A stretch of DNA of 64,000 nucleotides from Tenebrio molitor (lineage: Eukaryota > Arthropoda > Insecta > Coleoptera > Tenebrionidae), in the NCBI RefSeq assembly GCF_963966145.1, contig NC_091054.1, forward strand, positions 13,888,001 to 13,952,000, written 5' to 3'. Below, in pieces: positions 34,751-46,564 of the stretch. Both the position numbers and the translations under genes were made by a program. The notes below the pieces were generated by a model. The model ran no database searches, was not told the origin of the DNA, and worked only from the letters and a program-made list of their open reading frames with translations. Numbering within the stretch: position 1 is the first letter of the stretch; the number at the start of each line of letters is the position of its first letter.

Positions 34751-35060
34751 ATGAACGTTAGCAGACTCATGGAAGACCCCAGTGATTCTGAATATGATGT
34801 AGAAGCAGCAGCTAATGAAGCGATTGCGAATATTTTGCCGAAGAAGTCAAGACCGCAGTATGAAAAAGCTTACACGATTTCCGGGTTTGGTGTGACTCTA
34901 AAAAAATTAGTAACACAACAGAAAACGTTCTATTAGCATATTTAGAGGAAAAGTCGAAGATTTTGGAGCCGTCAACATTGTGCTCCCTTTTTTTGATGTT
35001 AAAGGCAACTCTAAATATAAAAGAAAATATTGATGTTCACTCGAATTGGAAATTATAGCG
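34751..35060 (+). pseudogene. Crypton-type tyrosine recombinase, N-terminal fragment, frameshifted
   Basis: ATG 34751 opens MNVSRLMEDPSDSEYDVEAA then ILPKKSRPQYEKAYTI. After one frameshift near 34880 the reading continues in another frame as RVWCDSKKISNTTENVLLAY, LEEKSK, PSTL and MLKATLNIKENIDV. The KKSRxxYExAY start, the xWC step and the TENVLLAYLEEKSK helix are typical of the SAM-like core-binding domain of Crypton/YR proteins common in insect genomes. The catalytic domain (R-H-R-Y) is absent: the copy stops near 35060. Not expected to encode a product. Confidence 0.72.
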
Positions 35061-35208
35061 GGAAGTAATTTTTCTGCTTGTAACTTTAATTTTCATATAT
35101 CAAAATAAAGTAGGTATGTTGACTTGTAATTGCCTGTTAGGTGTAATTGTTTCAATAAAATTTTCTTCTTAGTCTATTCTGAATTTTAGAAATCGCAGAA
35201 ATTTTTCG

Positions 35209-35286
35209 CAGTGCGCAAAACAATTTTTTTAACGGTGAAAAAAAAAAATTTTTTAACGGTGAAAAAAACGCGTGTTTTGCGCACTG
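35209..35286. repeat. Hairpin with internal direct duplication
   Basis: CAGTGCGCAAAAC is mirrored by GTTTTGCGCACTG; between them TTTTTTTAACGGTGAAAAAA occurs twice in tandem. Confidence 0.75.
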
Positions 35287-35881
35287 AAATTAATGCGTAA
35301 ACACCCGTTTTTTGATCAATTGTAGAAAAAAGAGATTTTCATAATTTAGCCCCAACTAAGTCTTTCCTAATAATTTCAATTTTTTTTGACTAGTAAGTAT
35401 CATCAAGGATCATGAGTTCAAATGAAAAACTGGGATACGAATGACATTTGTTTATGTTTAACATGCACATGATTGATTGATTTCAGCAAAGGGTGCCCTT
35501 AGATATTTGCTTCGAGAATAGGAATCGTTGATTATATTTTTTATGTAAAACATAAAAAAAAAAATAGAAAGATTTTTTAATATAAATTTTAGGTTAGCTG
35601 TCAACATGCTCTAATTACAACTGTCAATTTACACTTTAAAAAAGCGATACAATTGACGGTTTCCAACGCCTTCCCAGCCCAGGATTTCATTTGAACGCCC
35701 GATGTAAAGTATTGCATTCCTTTATTAAAAAATTGAGAACACAGGAATAAATAAATAAAAATGAAATTTGGTTTTTTAATTTATTTACTCTTTTATATGT
35801 GCTTTATGATGTAGGTAAGTACTGTGAGTACACGAAAATTTTGGGTAAACAAAGCGAATAAAAATAATTAATAAATCTATG

Positions 35882-35911
35882 GAATAAATAAATAAATAAA
35901 TAAATAAATAA
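35882..35911. repeat. AATA-type tetranucleotide microsatellite
   Basis: About seven uninterrupted copies of a 4-bp A3T unit. Confidence 0.9.
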
Positions 35912-35965
35912 ACATTAATTTCTCACTAAGGTGTATTATGAGTGATAACTTAAGCCGATAAATAA

Positions 35966-36348
35966 AGTCCATTCAAAAATCAAAAAACCACCAACGTCGC
36001 ATTTTCTTCGATAATTACTATCGGCAACGCTGTCTAGCGTACATTTAGTGAGAATTGTAATTTTGAGGTGTTTATTAAGTGTCAAATTACTCAAATTTAT
36101 CGGCGGTTCGAGTGAACTCTATTCTGGGCATGTTTAAATAAAAATAATAAGAATTAATAAATAAATGAAAGGTGCTGAGCAATAATAAAACAATTTGAAC
36201 TAAATTCAAAGCAATTGAATTTTATTTTGAATCAAATAAATGTCAATTTATAGTTACCAATATAGTATGAAAAAATAACTACCTAGGGTTTTTTAAATTT
36301 TACCAACCTAAAGCAACAGGTGGTGTTTTTTTAATTTTTGAATGGACT
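35966..36348. repeat. MITE, about 380 bp, AGTCCATTC ends
   Basis: Left AGTCCATTCAAAAATCAAAA then CCACCA; right TGGTGTTTTTTTAATTTTTG then AATGGACT, with TA nearby on both sides. The inner left part (CACCAACGTCGCATTTTC) relates it to 10358-10542. Confidence 0.85.
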
Positions 36349-36509
36349 ATAGATTGAACTTAAAGTTTCAAGATTTAATTTTGTGATTTTTGAATAGGTC
36401 CCATATTATTTTCATTCCAGTGCTTTAAGCAAGATATTGTAATGAACGAAGTCAGGCCGCAGCTCAATTTTTTTCTTTCTTTCTTAATTGAACAGTTCAG
36501 TTTTCATTT

Positions 36510-36985
36510 TCTATACCTAAACAGGCTAAAATCGAAATACATCAGAATATTAAAACCCTAGGATCTTCAGATCATTTGTGAAAATCACCTGCATTCAGTT
36601 TTGTGCTTTACCTCTGCACCATGAGGGCAGAAATGCCATGTAAAGTTTAAGCAGAAAAGTTGAGTACGCCACTGATATCAGGTTAGAAAGAATAATAAGA
36701 TTAAAAAATTATCGAGTGCAACGCAAGAAGTTATGGGTTTTAATTCATAGTGTCCTTACACGTTTTTGTGATTCCGTGTTCTGGGGTTATTTCATTCATA
36801 GTAAGGTTTTGTGACTCTGTTTTTACGGTTATTCATGTTTCGATTTGTTTAAGGCTTCCAGAAGCATCTCGTTTGGGATGGAATTAAGTTAAATTGGAAT
36901 TTATGAATTTAAAATGTTTAACCACATTTTCGGTTTAAAATCACTTATTGAAGATCCTATGGTTTACATATTATGATGCATTTCA
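36510..36985. repeat. Dispersed repeat, copy 2 (inverted relative at 29818-30310)
   Basis: Contains AAAGTTGAGTACGCCACTGA, CATGTTTCGATT, GGGATGGAATTAAGTTAAAT and TTATTGAAGATCCTATGGTT, the reverse complements of words in copy 1. Confidence 0.8.
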
Positions 36986-37168
36986 ATTTCACCCTGTACA
37001 TATAATGGTGCTGATAGGTACTAGAATGAAATCAATTTATTATTCTAAATTCCAAAATGTATTACTTATGTAGATTTATAAAGCGCTTACCAAGAACGGG
37101 AACATTTTTTGGGAAAAATTCTGCTTATCAAAATTTGCCTGACAAAAGTTATTGTGTGATTTCTGGTA

Positions 37169-37505
37169 GAGCTCGTGCCAACTCTCATGATCGATGACGC
37201 AGAAACCAAAAAGCGTACCGAAGCGGCTGTACTATTCGAACTAAAAACATCGGTAGCATTTTGTCACGCTTTACAGATTTGTGAGCTAATTTATGTTGAT
37301 ATTTATTTGGCTAGAAGCCGACAAGTCCTTAGATGATGTCGGACATTCTAATCCAAATCCTTGAACAGTGTAAAATGCAAATTTGCCGCCACCCTGAAAA
37401 TTTGAACTAAACGACCAACGTTTTTACGTTTCACTTATCAAAATTGGGCTCCGCCTTCGCGCAGCTTTTGTCAAGGTCATCGATCATGACAGTTGGCACA
37501 AGCTC
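37169..37505. repeat. MITE, 337 bp, GAGCTCGTGCCAACT ends
   Basis: Left GAGCTCGTGCCAACTCTCAT then GATCGATGAC; right GTCATCGATCATGACAGTTG then GCACAAGCTC; TA on both sides. The inner right arm CCGCCTTCGCGCAG also occurs at about 529-542 in the CHID1-intron MITE, so the families are related. Confidence 0.87.
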
Positions 37506-37680
37506 TAGATACACCTCAAATTTGATAATGAACAACATGAAACATGTTATAGGAAAAAACTGGTTTGATGCGTAAATTTTGAAAAATGAATTCGAAAAAA
37601 AAATTAAAACAAAACGGCTAGGGTTTGGGTTATAAAAAGTAGCATATTTATTGTTAAAAGAATTTTCGTCCATAAACATG

Positions 37681-37944
37681 TACAGTCATGTTCAAATAAA
37701 TCTGGGACAACTTCTTTTTTGGGTTTCAAATGTGACCAAGCAGTTAATTAATTAACATTTTATTTAAAAAAATATTTTTACTAAAATTAACAATTCAATA
37801 ATCACATGTCAACTTTGACAAATAAATGAAAGCTGCTATTTTTTCTGGCAGCAAAAAATCCATGGAAATGAGGAAATGTCAATGTTCAGCCCACATTACC
37901 CTCGAAAAATAAAATTGTCCCAAATTTATCTGAACATGACTGTA
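37681..37944. repeat. MITE with TACAGTCATG ends
   Basis: Left TACAGTCATGTTCAAATAAA then TCTGGGACAA; right TTGTCCCAAATTTATCTGAA then CATGACTGTA. Arms of about 30 bp nearly identical. Looks like a mariner-type non-autonomous element, fairly young. Confidence 0.88.
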
Positions 37945-38120
37945 CGTTGGACGGGAACATAATTTTTTCTCATAACTTATTTTCTACCAAAGACCAATAG
38001 ACGTTTAATTGTATTTTTTCTTTAGTCAAAAAATTATTTCTAGAATACTAGCAATTAACATTAGGCACAAAATATTTAGGGCAATAAATACATTGCTACT
38101 CTTTTGAAATTTTTTATCTA
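37945..38120. other. Short AT-rich spacer
   Basis: Nothing recognised between two elements. Confidence 0.4.
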
Positions 38121-38574
38121 AAGGCGCGTCCAAACCGAACGTGCCGCACTGCGCCAAACCACGAAATAGTTGTGGGGGTTTGTTGTGCACGAAAAATGTG
38201 CCGTTCTGAACACGCACGAACAACCACGATCTATAAAGCGGCAGCTCGTAAAAATCCCCCTATCCCTTTGCACCCATTATTTCATTGCTGCCAAGAGCCC
38301 TTCTGCTTTCTGGTCCATGCACAAATCCAATAATGATGACACTTAACGTCAATTTTACAAAATAGTATCACATCTAAAATCTTTATTATTACTTTTTCTA
38401 CATAGTCTGATAGTCTTAATAACATTATTATTACTATTATTATTGTTGTGCTCTGTCGCTCTTTGAGAGCATCGTATCTCGCTCACGGTCACATGGCCTC
38501 TCACACCTTGTGACTGTGCGAACACAAATGCACGCGAACATTCAGATGCAGCGCGTTCCGTTCGGACGCGCCTT
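38121..38574. repeat. Inverted-repeat element with AAGGCGCGTCC ends
   Basis: Left AAGGCGCGTCCAAACCGAAC, right GTTCCGTTCGGACGCGCCTT, about 454 bp. Termini are GC-rich and unlike the GGTG-type MITEs; target duplication not clear, so possibly a hAT- or PIF-like derivative. A coding-looking minus-strand frame at its right end is part of the element. Confidence 0.75.
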
Positions 38575-38895
38575 AACACTTTCTAGTTTAACACTTCTTT
38601 TAAAACCCATTTTACATCGAGGTACAATAAATAACGTTATTTCTTAGTCTAAACTCTAAACTGATATATCTATTTATGTATTATAAAACAACTATGTATT
38701 TTAATTTTAATCACCCGATTATTTTAATACCTACATATTATCTTTATTAACTTAAGATATTACCTTCTTAAACAACAAATAAATTTAAACAATTTCCTTA
38801 TTTGCCTTATCAGATTGAACTGATGTTAATTTCGTACTAGAAAAATCACAATCAAACATTAAATTAATACCTAATTGCAAAGTGGTTGGTTAATC

Positions 38896-39320
38896 AGTTT
38901 TTTTGTTCAACACTGGCAGAATTTGAGAATTTTCTCCTGTGTGAACGGATTTTGATAAATGTCACAACTTGTCAAAACGAAACGTCAAGCTATTTTTAAA
39001 GATTTTAAGTGATTTAGTGGAGCCTTTAAGGGGCTCGTCGAACAAAAAAAACGTTGTATTCAACTCGTTCGTGTGTAAATTGGCCTTTTTTTGGCACTCG
39101 GGGGCTTTTTTTGGCATCAGTGCGCCAGTTTAAAACGCTCGTCCCAATTTACACACGAACTCGTTAAATAATAGTAGTTTATTTAATGAGTTCTTGTGTA
39201 AATTGGGCCTTTTTTTGCACAAGTGGGCCATTTTAAAACGCGAGTGAAACGAGCGTTTTAAAGGCTCACGAGTGCCAAAAAAGACCCAATTTACACACGA
39301 ACGAGTTGAATACAAAATCG
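38896..39320 (+). repeat. Dispersed repeat, copy 3 of 3, with right-hand palindrome
   Basis: Left part matches copies at 4993 and 20432 (TTCTCCTGTGTGAACGGATT, CTTGTCAAAACGAAACGTCA, CCTTTAAGGGGCTCGTCG). Right part holds CAACTCGTTCGTGTGTAAAT at 39060 and its reverse complement ATTTACACACGAACGAGTTG at about 39291, plus AATTTACACACGAACTCGTT at 39147, so the tail is a set of inverted copies of the same 30-bp word. Confidence 0.85.
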
Positions 39321-39334
39321 CTTAAAAACTCATT

Positions 39335-39448
39335 CAAACTTTTTGCGTTGTTTGTATTTTTACTGTGCAGACTGACGAGTGGTGCGTTCACATTTCACAA
39401 TCGACTCTTCAACGCCAACTTTGAGAGAAACTTAAATGAACACCCGAT
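39335..39448. repeat. Partial copy of the TCGGGTGTTCATTTAA MITE
   Basis: TTTTTGCGTTGTTTGT, CGAGTGGTGCGTTCAC, CAATCGACTCTTCAACGCCA and AAATGAACACCCGATA match the right part of 44537-44706. Left end missing. Confidence 0.8.
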
Positions 39449-41169
39449 ATAAACAATAGATTTAATCGAATTTCATTGGACACCTATTGGACATGAAAAA
39501 TAATTTTCAAGTGGTCAAAAATATGTTTCTAATTATAATTAGAAACATCGATAGCGGTACGATTTAAAGTAGAGACTTATGCAAGTGTCTTCTTAGTACT
39601 TTCTAAACTGTTATTGTAAACAATGATGAATGAATATCAATTCTTTTATAACACCATAAAATAGTTAAGATCTATTGCTGATTGGCGTAGCAGTTGTCAC
39701 TAAGTGTACTTGTGTAAAGGCGGCATTAATTCCTGAAAGTACTCTTCTCATGTTCACGTTTTTTTTTTCAAGATTTTTTTTAACTTGTCCCATCTGCGAG
39801 AATTCTCAATTCTTTTTCAATTTTTCGCAGAATCCCATCTTGTGCAAGTCTCGCCTATTAAACATCCTCCGATTGATTCATGTCCGAGTGGAAGAAGTCT
39901 ATAATTTGATTTCGATTGAAAATAAATCTCATAGTGTTCAGATGTAAGTATTTCGTGGAGTGACGCAATAATCACCCAGAAGATCCGCAGGTAGTGCTGT
40001 TGATCGGCATTCTACATCGACTTAGGTCTATGGGTAGGGTAGTGAACATTTACCGAGCGCTTCCACGCAGTGTTCGTCGCGTGGGAACTGCACAGTAGTG
40101 TCTGCGGCCCCCGAACATCCCGCGCCCCCCCAGGTGCCCGCGTGCCCCCCACGAGCGCGTAGCTTCTCTACCGCCTCTACTGCGACCATTCCATCATGCT
40201 TTTCCTTCACTTTAACAATATCCTAATCGTTTGATTACACCTAATCAAAATTAGCTTTACTTCGTTAGATCGCTCGGTAAGGCGATCTTAGAGACGACGG
40301 ATGTTCAAGAATGGAAGTTGCTCGAGTGCCAACAATGTTACTAACAAGTCTTATTTTGCAATCTTTATTAGCACGCTCGTTGGCCTCCTGCCACTCATTT
40401 ATTAATCAATCAGAAGGCGCAGTTTCACTTTTACCTCTTTCTGTCAATAGAAAGCGATCGTGGTTGGATTTCTTGAAACTGTGGTGTTGACCCCAGATGG
40501 GCTTGTTAACGAGAAATTTGTTCCACGGGTAGTCCCATGTCAGATCCGCTAATTTTAATGTAGATCCGAGAATTTCTCTAAGATGACAAAAATTAACTAA
40601 ACTAGTCTTATAAAATGGTAACTCTCTAGTGACTGAAAGAAAGATAATGAACACATATTTTGTAGTTCTAAGTTTATTTTGTTCTTTTGTATGTTGCATT
40701 TTAAATCAGAAAATGAAGCAAAAATTATTGTTTGTTTCAGAATATGTACCTAACAACTATCTGATATCTTCCACAATTTTCATATTAAATTTCTCTGTTA
40801 CTCCTACTTACAAAGTATATATTATCAACCATAATATAACAATTGATATGATTTATCAGTGATGATATCTACGAGGGAAACCGAGCTGAAGATTGTGCAG
40901 ATGTGCTGCTCCGGTTTTACGAGTCATATCTACCATCGATTATTATTTATCATATCTAGGTTTTGCTTTTTGATTACTGTATTTTTTGGGACAGACTTAC
41001 TTACTGAAAGCTTTCTTGGATGAGGGGTGTCTCCTGAACCATTACTTAGTACCTATTTTTTTTTTCAGCTTAAATGTACCTATGTATGTAACTTTTGAGT
41101 CAGATAAGTTTATGATTTAAATTTTTTCATATAAATAGCGTAAAGTTTGAACAGTAGGTAGGTATATGG
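39449..41169. other. Intergenic DNA with a GC-rich patch at about 40030-40210
   Basis: The patch is strongly GC-rich (CCCGCGCCCCCCCAGGTGCC) and lies alone in AT-rich DNA. No protein family recognised in any frame crossing it. Candidate regulatory element. Confidence 0.4.
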
Positions 41170-41820
41170 GTAGGTTCTTAAAGGTGTTTGTTAAAATTTT
41201 GCCTTGTTTCGCGTGCTTCGTGCAGCCGCCACAATTTCTGGTTGGGTCTTATGGTCAGCGTTTTCGTTCCTTCCTGTGCGTCCGATAAAATTCCTCGCCG
41301 GCAACAAGTATGTAATAAAATGGAAGAAAAAATCGAAAATGCAGCCCACAAGAACGATCGTCGATCGAAGAGCGGCATTATTCTCGGGCAACTTCCCAAT
41401 ATAATAAGTGCTCGGCGTCGCGTCTCAAGAAATATGTGGCTGCAGCGCGCATCTTTGGTGGCTTGGGAGCTCCCCCAGGGGAGATGTGGAGTAGGTGGAA
41501 TGCTGGGAAAGCCCCCGGGGACTTGGTAGCGTCCCTGCCTCGCCCCTCTGCGGGGTCAGGGGTCAAATTACTGCACTGTTCGATAAGTCGCGCTCCGGAT
41601 TTTTCCAGACTCCGGTGGCTTTGTTGACGCCATCGCGTTTCGGCTACTGGGTATGTTGCGCCTGCGTCTTACGACTACGAACAGCCAATGCGCGGTAGCA
41701 CCTTTACGGTAGCCAATATTGCCACCGTTTGCCCTCCTTTGACGCGGCTCTTGGGCACCAGAGGACCGCCAGGCGACGCCCTGGCTCCACCGCCGGAAAT
41801 CCTTCACGACTTTGTCTCAC
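41170..41820. promoter_or_regulatory. CpG-rich island inside the desert
   Basis: About 600 bp rich in CG dinucleotides (CGTCGCGTCTCAAG, CGCCATCGCGTTTCGGC, ACGCGGCTCTTGGGC). Because it is GC-rich, several frames stay open on both strands at once, which argues against any one being a gene; none has a recognisable domain. No inverted-repeat structure. Could be a developmental enhancer or a promoter of a noncoding RNA. Confidence 0.4.
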
Positions 41821-44536
41821 AATACATCGAATTTTCATTCAGATTCGACTAAAACGATTTTATAAACAATAATGACTTTATTTCCAACGATCAAAGCGTC
41901 CAGTTAACAATACGTATCCGGTCATATTTTAACTTTGCAAAAAATTAAACATTCAACGCCTTGGTTACTATAATTATAACAAAGTTTAAAAATATGTAAC
42001 GTGATGGAGATTAATCAACAGAAGTTTTGCATAATTCCAAATTTGTAGTTTTTAAATTAAGAAACGTTGTTTAGATATAGAATTTCAACTAATTAAATAA
42101 TGAACAATGCAAATATCCTAAATATTCTTGTCATCACCTAAGATCTGCTCACTCATCTCCAGTTTATTCAAAAATGAATTGATAGGATCCCAGAATATTG
42201 AAAAAGGAAGTGTCAGCGAAAGATTCAAGTAAATTTGCTTCAGAATTAAAGTAAATTAACTGAACTGAAGAGATAGGTACAATAATATGCAACTAAGTAG
42301 TCGATTAAAGTTTTAAACATTATTGAGACGAAACCAAGAAAATTTGTTTTGTTTCAAAATGAGTGAGAATTATGTAATTGTTTTATTGTTTAAATAAGAG
42401 CGGCCATTTTGAATTAAATATTTTTTTAAAGTTTTGCAAAGAAAAGAAAAAAAATATTTTGGAAATTTTATGAGTATTGTACATACATATTTGGAAAAGT
42501 AATGATAATGAATTTTGCTTAGGATATCTTCGAAAGAAACAGAATTAGAAAATGTATCCTCCACCAAGAGTTGAGGAAGATACGCATTAATCTAGAAAAA
42601 TATTTCATCCCTGAGATGTCGAATAATATTTCTGTGTGATTGAAAGAATAATACCTACTTAATTAATGTGTGAAATGTGTGAATATTCAAAAAAAAAGAA
42701 TGCGTTTTTAATCTACTTTTGGTGTTATTGAACAAGATTTTAGGCTTTATAATTTTTTTGCAATTATTATAGCGTTTCATACAAAACACTATCCCAGCAT
42801 AAGATCATTATTTCATTAGGTACATCTAATTTATTTCGTATTAAAAACGTAAATAAATGTTTTTAAATAAAAATTTTACAAAAACTATTAAAATCTTTGA
42901 GATAACGGCCATTTTTATTGGTGTAGCATTTATTCTGAAATCATATCTAGTAGTTTCTTGAAATTTTTGGTTTAATTTTTTTTTTTATAAAATTGTGGCC
43001 AATAAGTAGGCTACAATTGTATTAAAAGTTTAATTAGGTAAACACAAAGGTTGAATCGTGTTGAAACCTATGAATTTAGCTTTATATGTTTTATTATAAC
43101 AGCAGATTTAATGTGGCGCGACAATTACATAATGCGAGAGATTTTGCTAAAAATTTTGAAATGAAATATCTGAATGTTGGGATGTTAATTTGTCTGCTAT
43201 TCGGCTGGTTGAGCAACGATGAATACACAGACTGTGAGATAATTCATAAGGTTAAATACACCGTTTATTCTAATCAAGTTGGCACTCGAAATAACCACAG
43301 AACTATTAATTTTAGAGGTGAAGAATGAGACGAAGATAAATCAATAAAACGAGTTCTGCTTCACACATCTGAATATTGATTTTTCTTTGCACTTCTAGTC
43401 TGAGAATATCAAATCAATAAGTGTTTCAACTCAACAAACCTTGATTTTTAAACAGATTTTAGGTAAACTTAAATATTGCGAAGAAATCGCAGTTTACTAC
43501 TTACAGTACCTACTGTTGATAACAGTAACAAGATTTTTTTTTAACCTAAATATATAAACTTTCATTGTCTATTATGTTTATAACTAAAATTAATTTAATT
43601 ATGCACAATACTTATGTACCTACAGAAAAATAATACAATAAAAGAAATTTATTATTAGTGTTAATATTAATCGAAAAACAATGGATCTTACCTAAAATAT
43701 AATGAACATGCAGTGATCGATAATTATTAATAGGTACATATTAGTTTTTAGGCATTGTTTATGAAGTTCATGCTGATTTTTTTTTTTGGAAACAAAACTT
43801 ATTACTAAAGAAAATACTTGCTTAGATCTTTTTTTGATGTTGCAGTTCATGTCCCATGAAAGAGTCAAATTTCTTAATAAATAAATATAATAATTATCTT
43901 TCATTGTTTGGAAAATGGCGGCTTACCTGACTTACATAGATTTATATTTTATAGAAGACACAGTAAAAATTACTTGGTACAAAAGAAAACATAGATAAGT
44001 AGGTATATTTCTTTTGTTACAGTTGGTACTTCAAATTACCTCACAGTAAATTATTGTGATCATAACCTCTTGGTAAGTAGACATGGTACATTTTGTATGA
44101 TTGTCACAATTAATTTAATCAATGAACTCAACTTTAGGATGCCTTATACTTACGTAATTGCTAAGTAACCGCTCTGAACGCTTGCTCTAAAAATTCTCCG
44201 ACATGCTTCATCTGATTCGGCTCTACTCAGTCTCCTTCGCAAGGTGGTGAATCGTTTGTGTGTTAAAACCTAAGTTAAAGAAACACTATAACTTTTAGTG
44301 AAGACCCATTCAAATATGTTAGGTAATTCTTTAGTTATCAGCGAACAAGAGATTCATATGTATGCCTAATAATAACATAATGTGTTAAAACAATGAACAG
44401 ACAAACTAAAGGACCCAAAATAGATAGAGATACACTTAAATCTACATTATAAACCTAAAATAAGAAACCGTTGCAACGATTTATTTATTAATTTTCTCAC
44501 ATCTAGAGAGTTTATGCTAAAGAAAGAATATGTATC
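41821..44536. other. AT-rich intergenic DNA
   Basis: No gene or clear element seen. Contains long T and A runs and TAGGTACATA-type words. Confidence 0.4.
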
Positions 44537-44706
44537 GGGTGTTCATTTAATTTCCGGTCGAAGTTGGCGTTGAAGAGTCGATTGTGAACGCATCAGCTGT
44601 TTAAATCTTACCTCAATTTTTGCGTTGTTTGTGTTTTACACGAGTGGTGCGTTTACAATCGACTCTTCAACGCCACCTTTGACGGGACATTTAAATGAAT
44701 ACCCAA
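44537..44706. repeat. MITE, 170 bp, TCGGGTGTTCATTTAA ends
   Basis: Left TCGGGTGTTCATTTAATTTC then AGTCGATTGTGAACGC; right TTTACAATCGACTCTTCAAC then TTTAAATGAATACCCAA, TA outside both. Almost entirely palindromic. Other copies at 39335-39448 (partial) and 53914-54087. Confidence 0.9.
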
Positions 44707-46138
44707 TATTACGAGTTGAGCAAAGGCTCCAGAGACGTCGATATAAACTGTGACTATTTGCGAATGTTTGTCTAATTTTTTGGATACATAGGTACTAGGA
44801 AAACATAAAAAATGGGCTGACTGATAAAATGAGACACCATGTTGATGATGGTAAGAAGAAACATTCTTAATTCTGTAGACATAAGAAGGCATAACAGTAT
44901 TTTTTTTTAATAAGTACCTGCTCTAAAAACTATCAACATTTGTTAATTTAATTATATCTATTCATTAATACATAATTTATCTCTTTAGCGGTTATTATTT
45001 ATTTTAATGTGTTTTTAAATAGTTTCCATGACATTATTATTCAAGTGGTTTTAGACAAATTTCAGTAACCCATAAACCACATCTATTAGCGTTTTAAAGT
45101 TTTACTGATGTTTAATAATTTAAAAGAAACAATAAATAACATTGGCTGCTGTACGACTAAAATTTTGAATTTTGAAATAAAATTTTTTGAATAAAAATGT
45201 CTGCAATAAATGTGAGTAAAAAAATTTATTAATTATTTATGAAAATTTAACATAAAATAACATTTTTAATTTACAATGCGAAAATTTCCGATAATAATGC
45301 GGAATCTGGAAAAGTGCCCCGAATGCTTGCAGCGTTTCCACGTTGAATGGCAAGGGAAATCCTCTCAAAAAGGAATTTCTTAGATTTTGAATCCCCTGAT
45401 TCCGCGATAAGTCGGTCTCCGATGACATTAAGGAAATCTATTGTTTCTTTGCACCAAGGGCCTAAGGTTTCAATAAATTATTTTTTGGTACCTACAGGGT
45501 GGACCATCGTATAGCATTTTTTCAATAAACCATATTTCTAATCATCCTAGAAATTTGAATTTTGCGGTCAGTGATCTACACTGAAAGTACTACAACATGG
45601 ATTTTTTATTTTTTCAAACAGACGCTCCAAATGGCGTCAGGACGCTAAAACATGAAAAAATTAGAATTATTTAATTTTTTTATTGACTCCCTTGATTGAA
45701 AATACCACAGAGAACTCATTTATATAAATATATAAATTTAAAGTGTGGTTTTCAATTTATCGAGAAAATTACAAAAAAATTCTATCGCTCTTATTCTGGC
45801 AGTATTTGGCATCTGAAGAATTGGTAAAAATGGCAACAAAGATTGACTTTGTTGACGTTATTACCGATTCTTGAGATACCATTATAATGTGCATAATGTG
45901 AATAAATTTCTTATGCACCCAACCCACGCAAAGTCTAAGACACAAAAATATGTAGATGGTAAATAAAAGAGTTTCAGAAAAATACAAATGCTATATATAA
46001 TCTATAATGTGTATTTGCAAGTTGTCGATAAATATCTTATTAACCTGATTTAAATGCAAATTTAAAAATTACTATTTCTGGACTGACTACTTAACCGTCC
46101 CGACTTGACGCCTCCATTGACATTGTTATTTTTTCAAG
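44707..46138. other. AT-rich intergenic DNA
   Basis: No gene recognised. A single GGGTGGACCATCGTATAGC word near 45498 could be a lone element end. Confidence 0.4.
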
Positions 46139-46564
46139 TTGACATTGACCATTTTACACTTACGAAGCTCACAACAAAACAATTTTAGTACAATACTGGG
46201 ACTCAAGACTCACATAAATAAAACTTGGCTAAAACACGTGCAAGACCTACCGTTTTCATTTTCAAACAGGCCCAATAAATTTTACTACCCCAGTGAACTA
46301 AATATTTACTACCGTTTTTAGAAAGTGAAATTACTGCTAACTCCCAATTTACAAAATAGCGCAGCCTTGCCACTGTATTTTTACAACCATCCCAAATGTC
46401 CCGAATCGTTGCCGACTGTTTACAACTGTAAAGTAAAAGTGATGCAGTTTAACGAGGTGCAATTCGGCTCCTTTAAAGCCGAAAGGATTTACTATTTTAT
46501 TTGAGATGAAATAAAATGCGAATTGGAAGGGTGCCGTCCGGTAGAAGACATGTCCAAAATTTAG
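46139..46564 (+). pseudogene. Decayed reading frame of unknown origin
   Basis: One frame runs about 140 codons with only two internal stops (TAG 46319-46321 and TGA 46502-46504) before TAG 46562-46564. The conceptual product has protein-like composition (LPLYFYNHPKCPESLPTVYN, CKVKVMQFNEVQFGSFKAER, CELEGCRPVEDMSKI). No ATG opens it. The first stop coincides with TTTTTAG, a possible 3' splice site, so 46322-46501 could instead be an exon. I do not recognise the family. Flanks are not repeats. Confidence 0.35.

Noticed and set aside
38355..38579. 74-codon minus-strand open frame
   Set aside because: Part of the inverted-repeat element 38121-38574, running through its right terminus.
41188..41529. 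113-codon plus-strand open frame in the CpG-rich island
   Set aside because: Five or more frames on both strands are open here because the DNA is GC-rich; none stands out or shows a domain.
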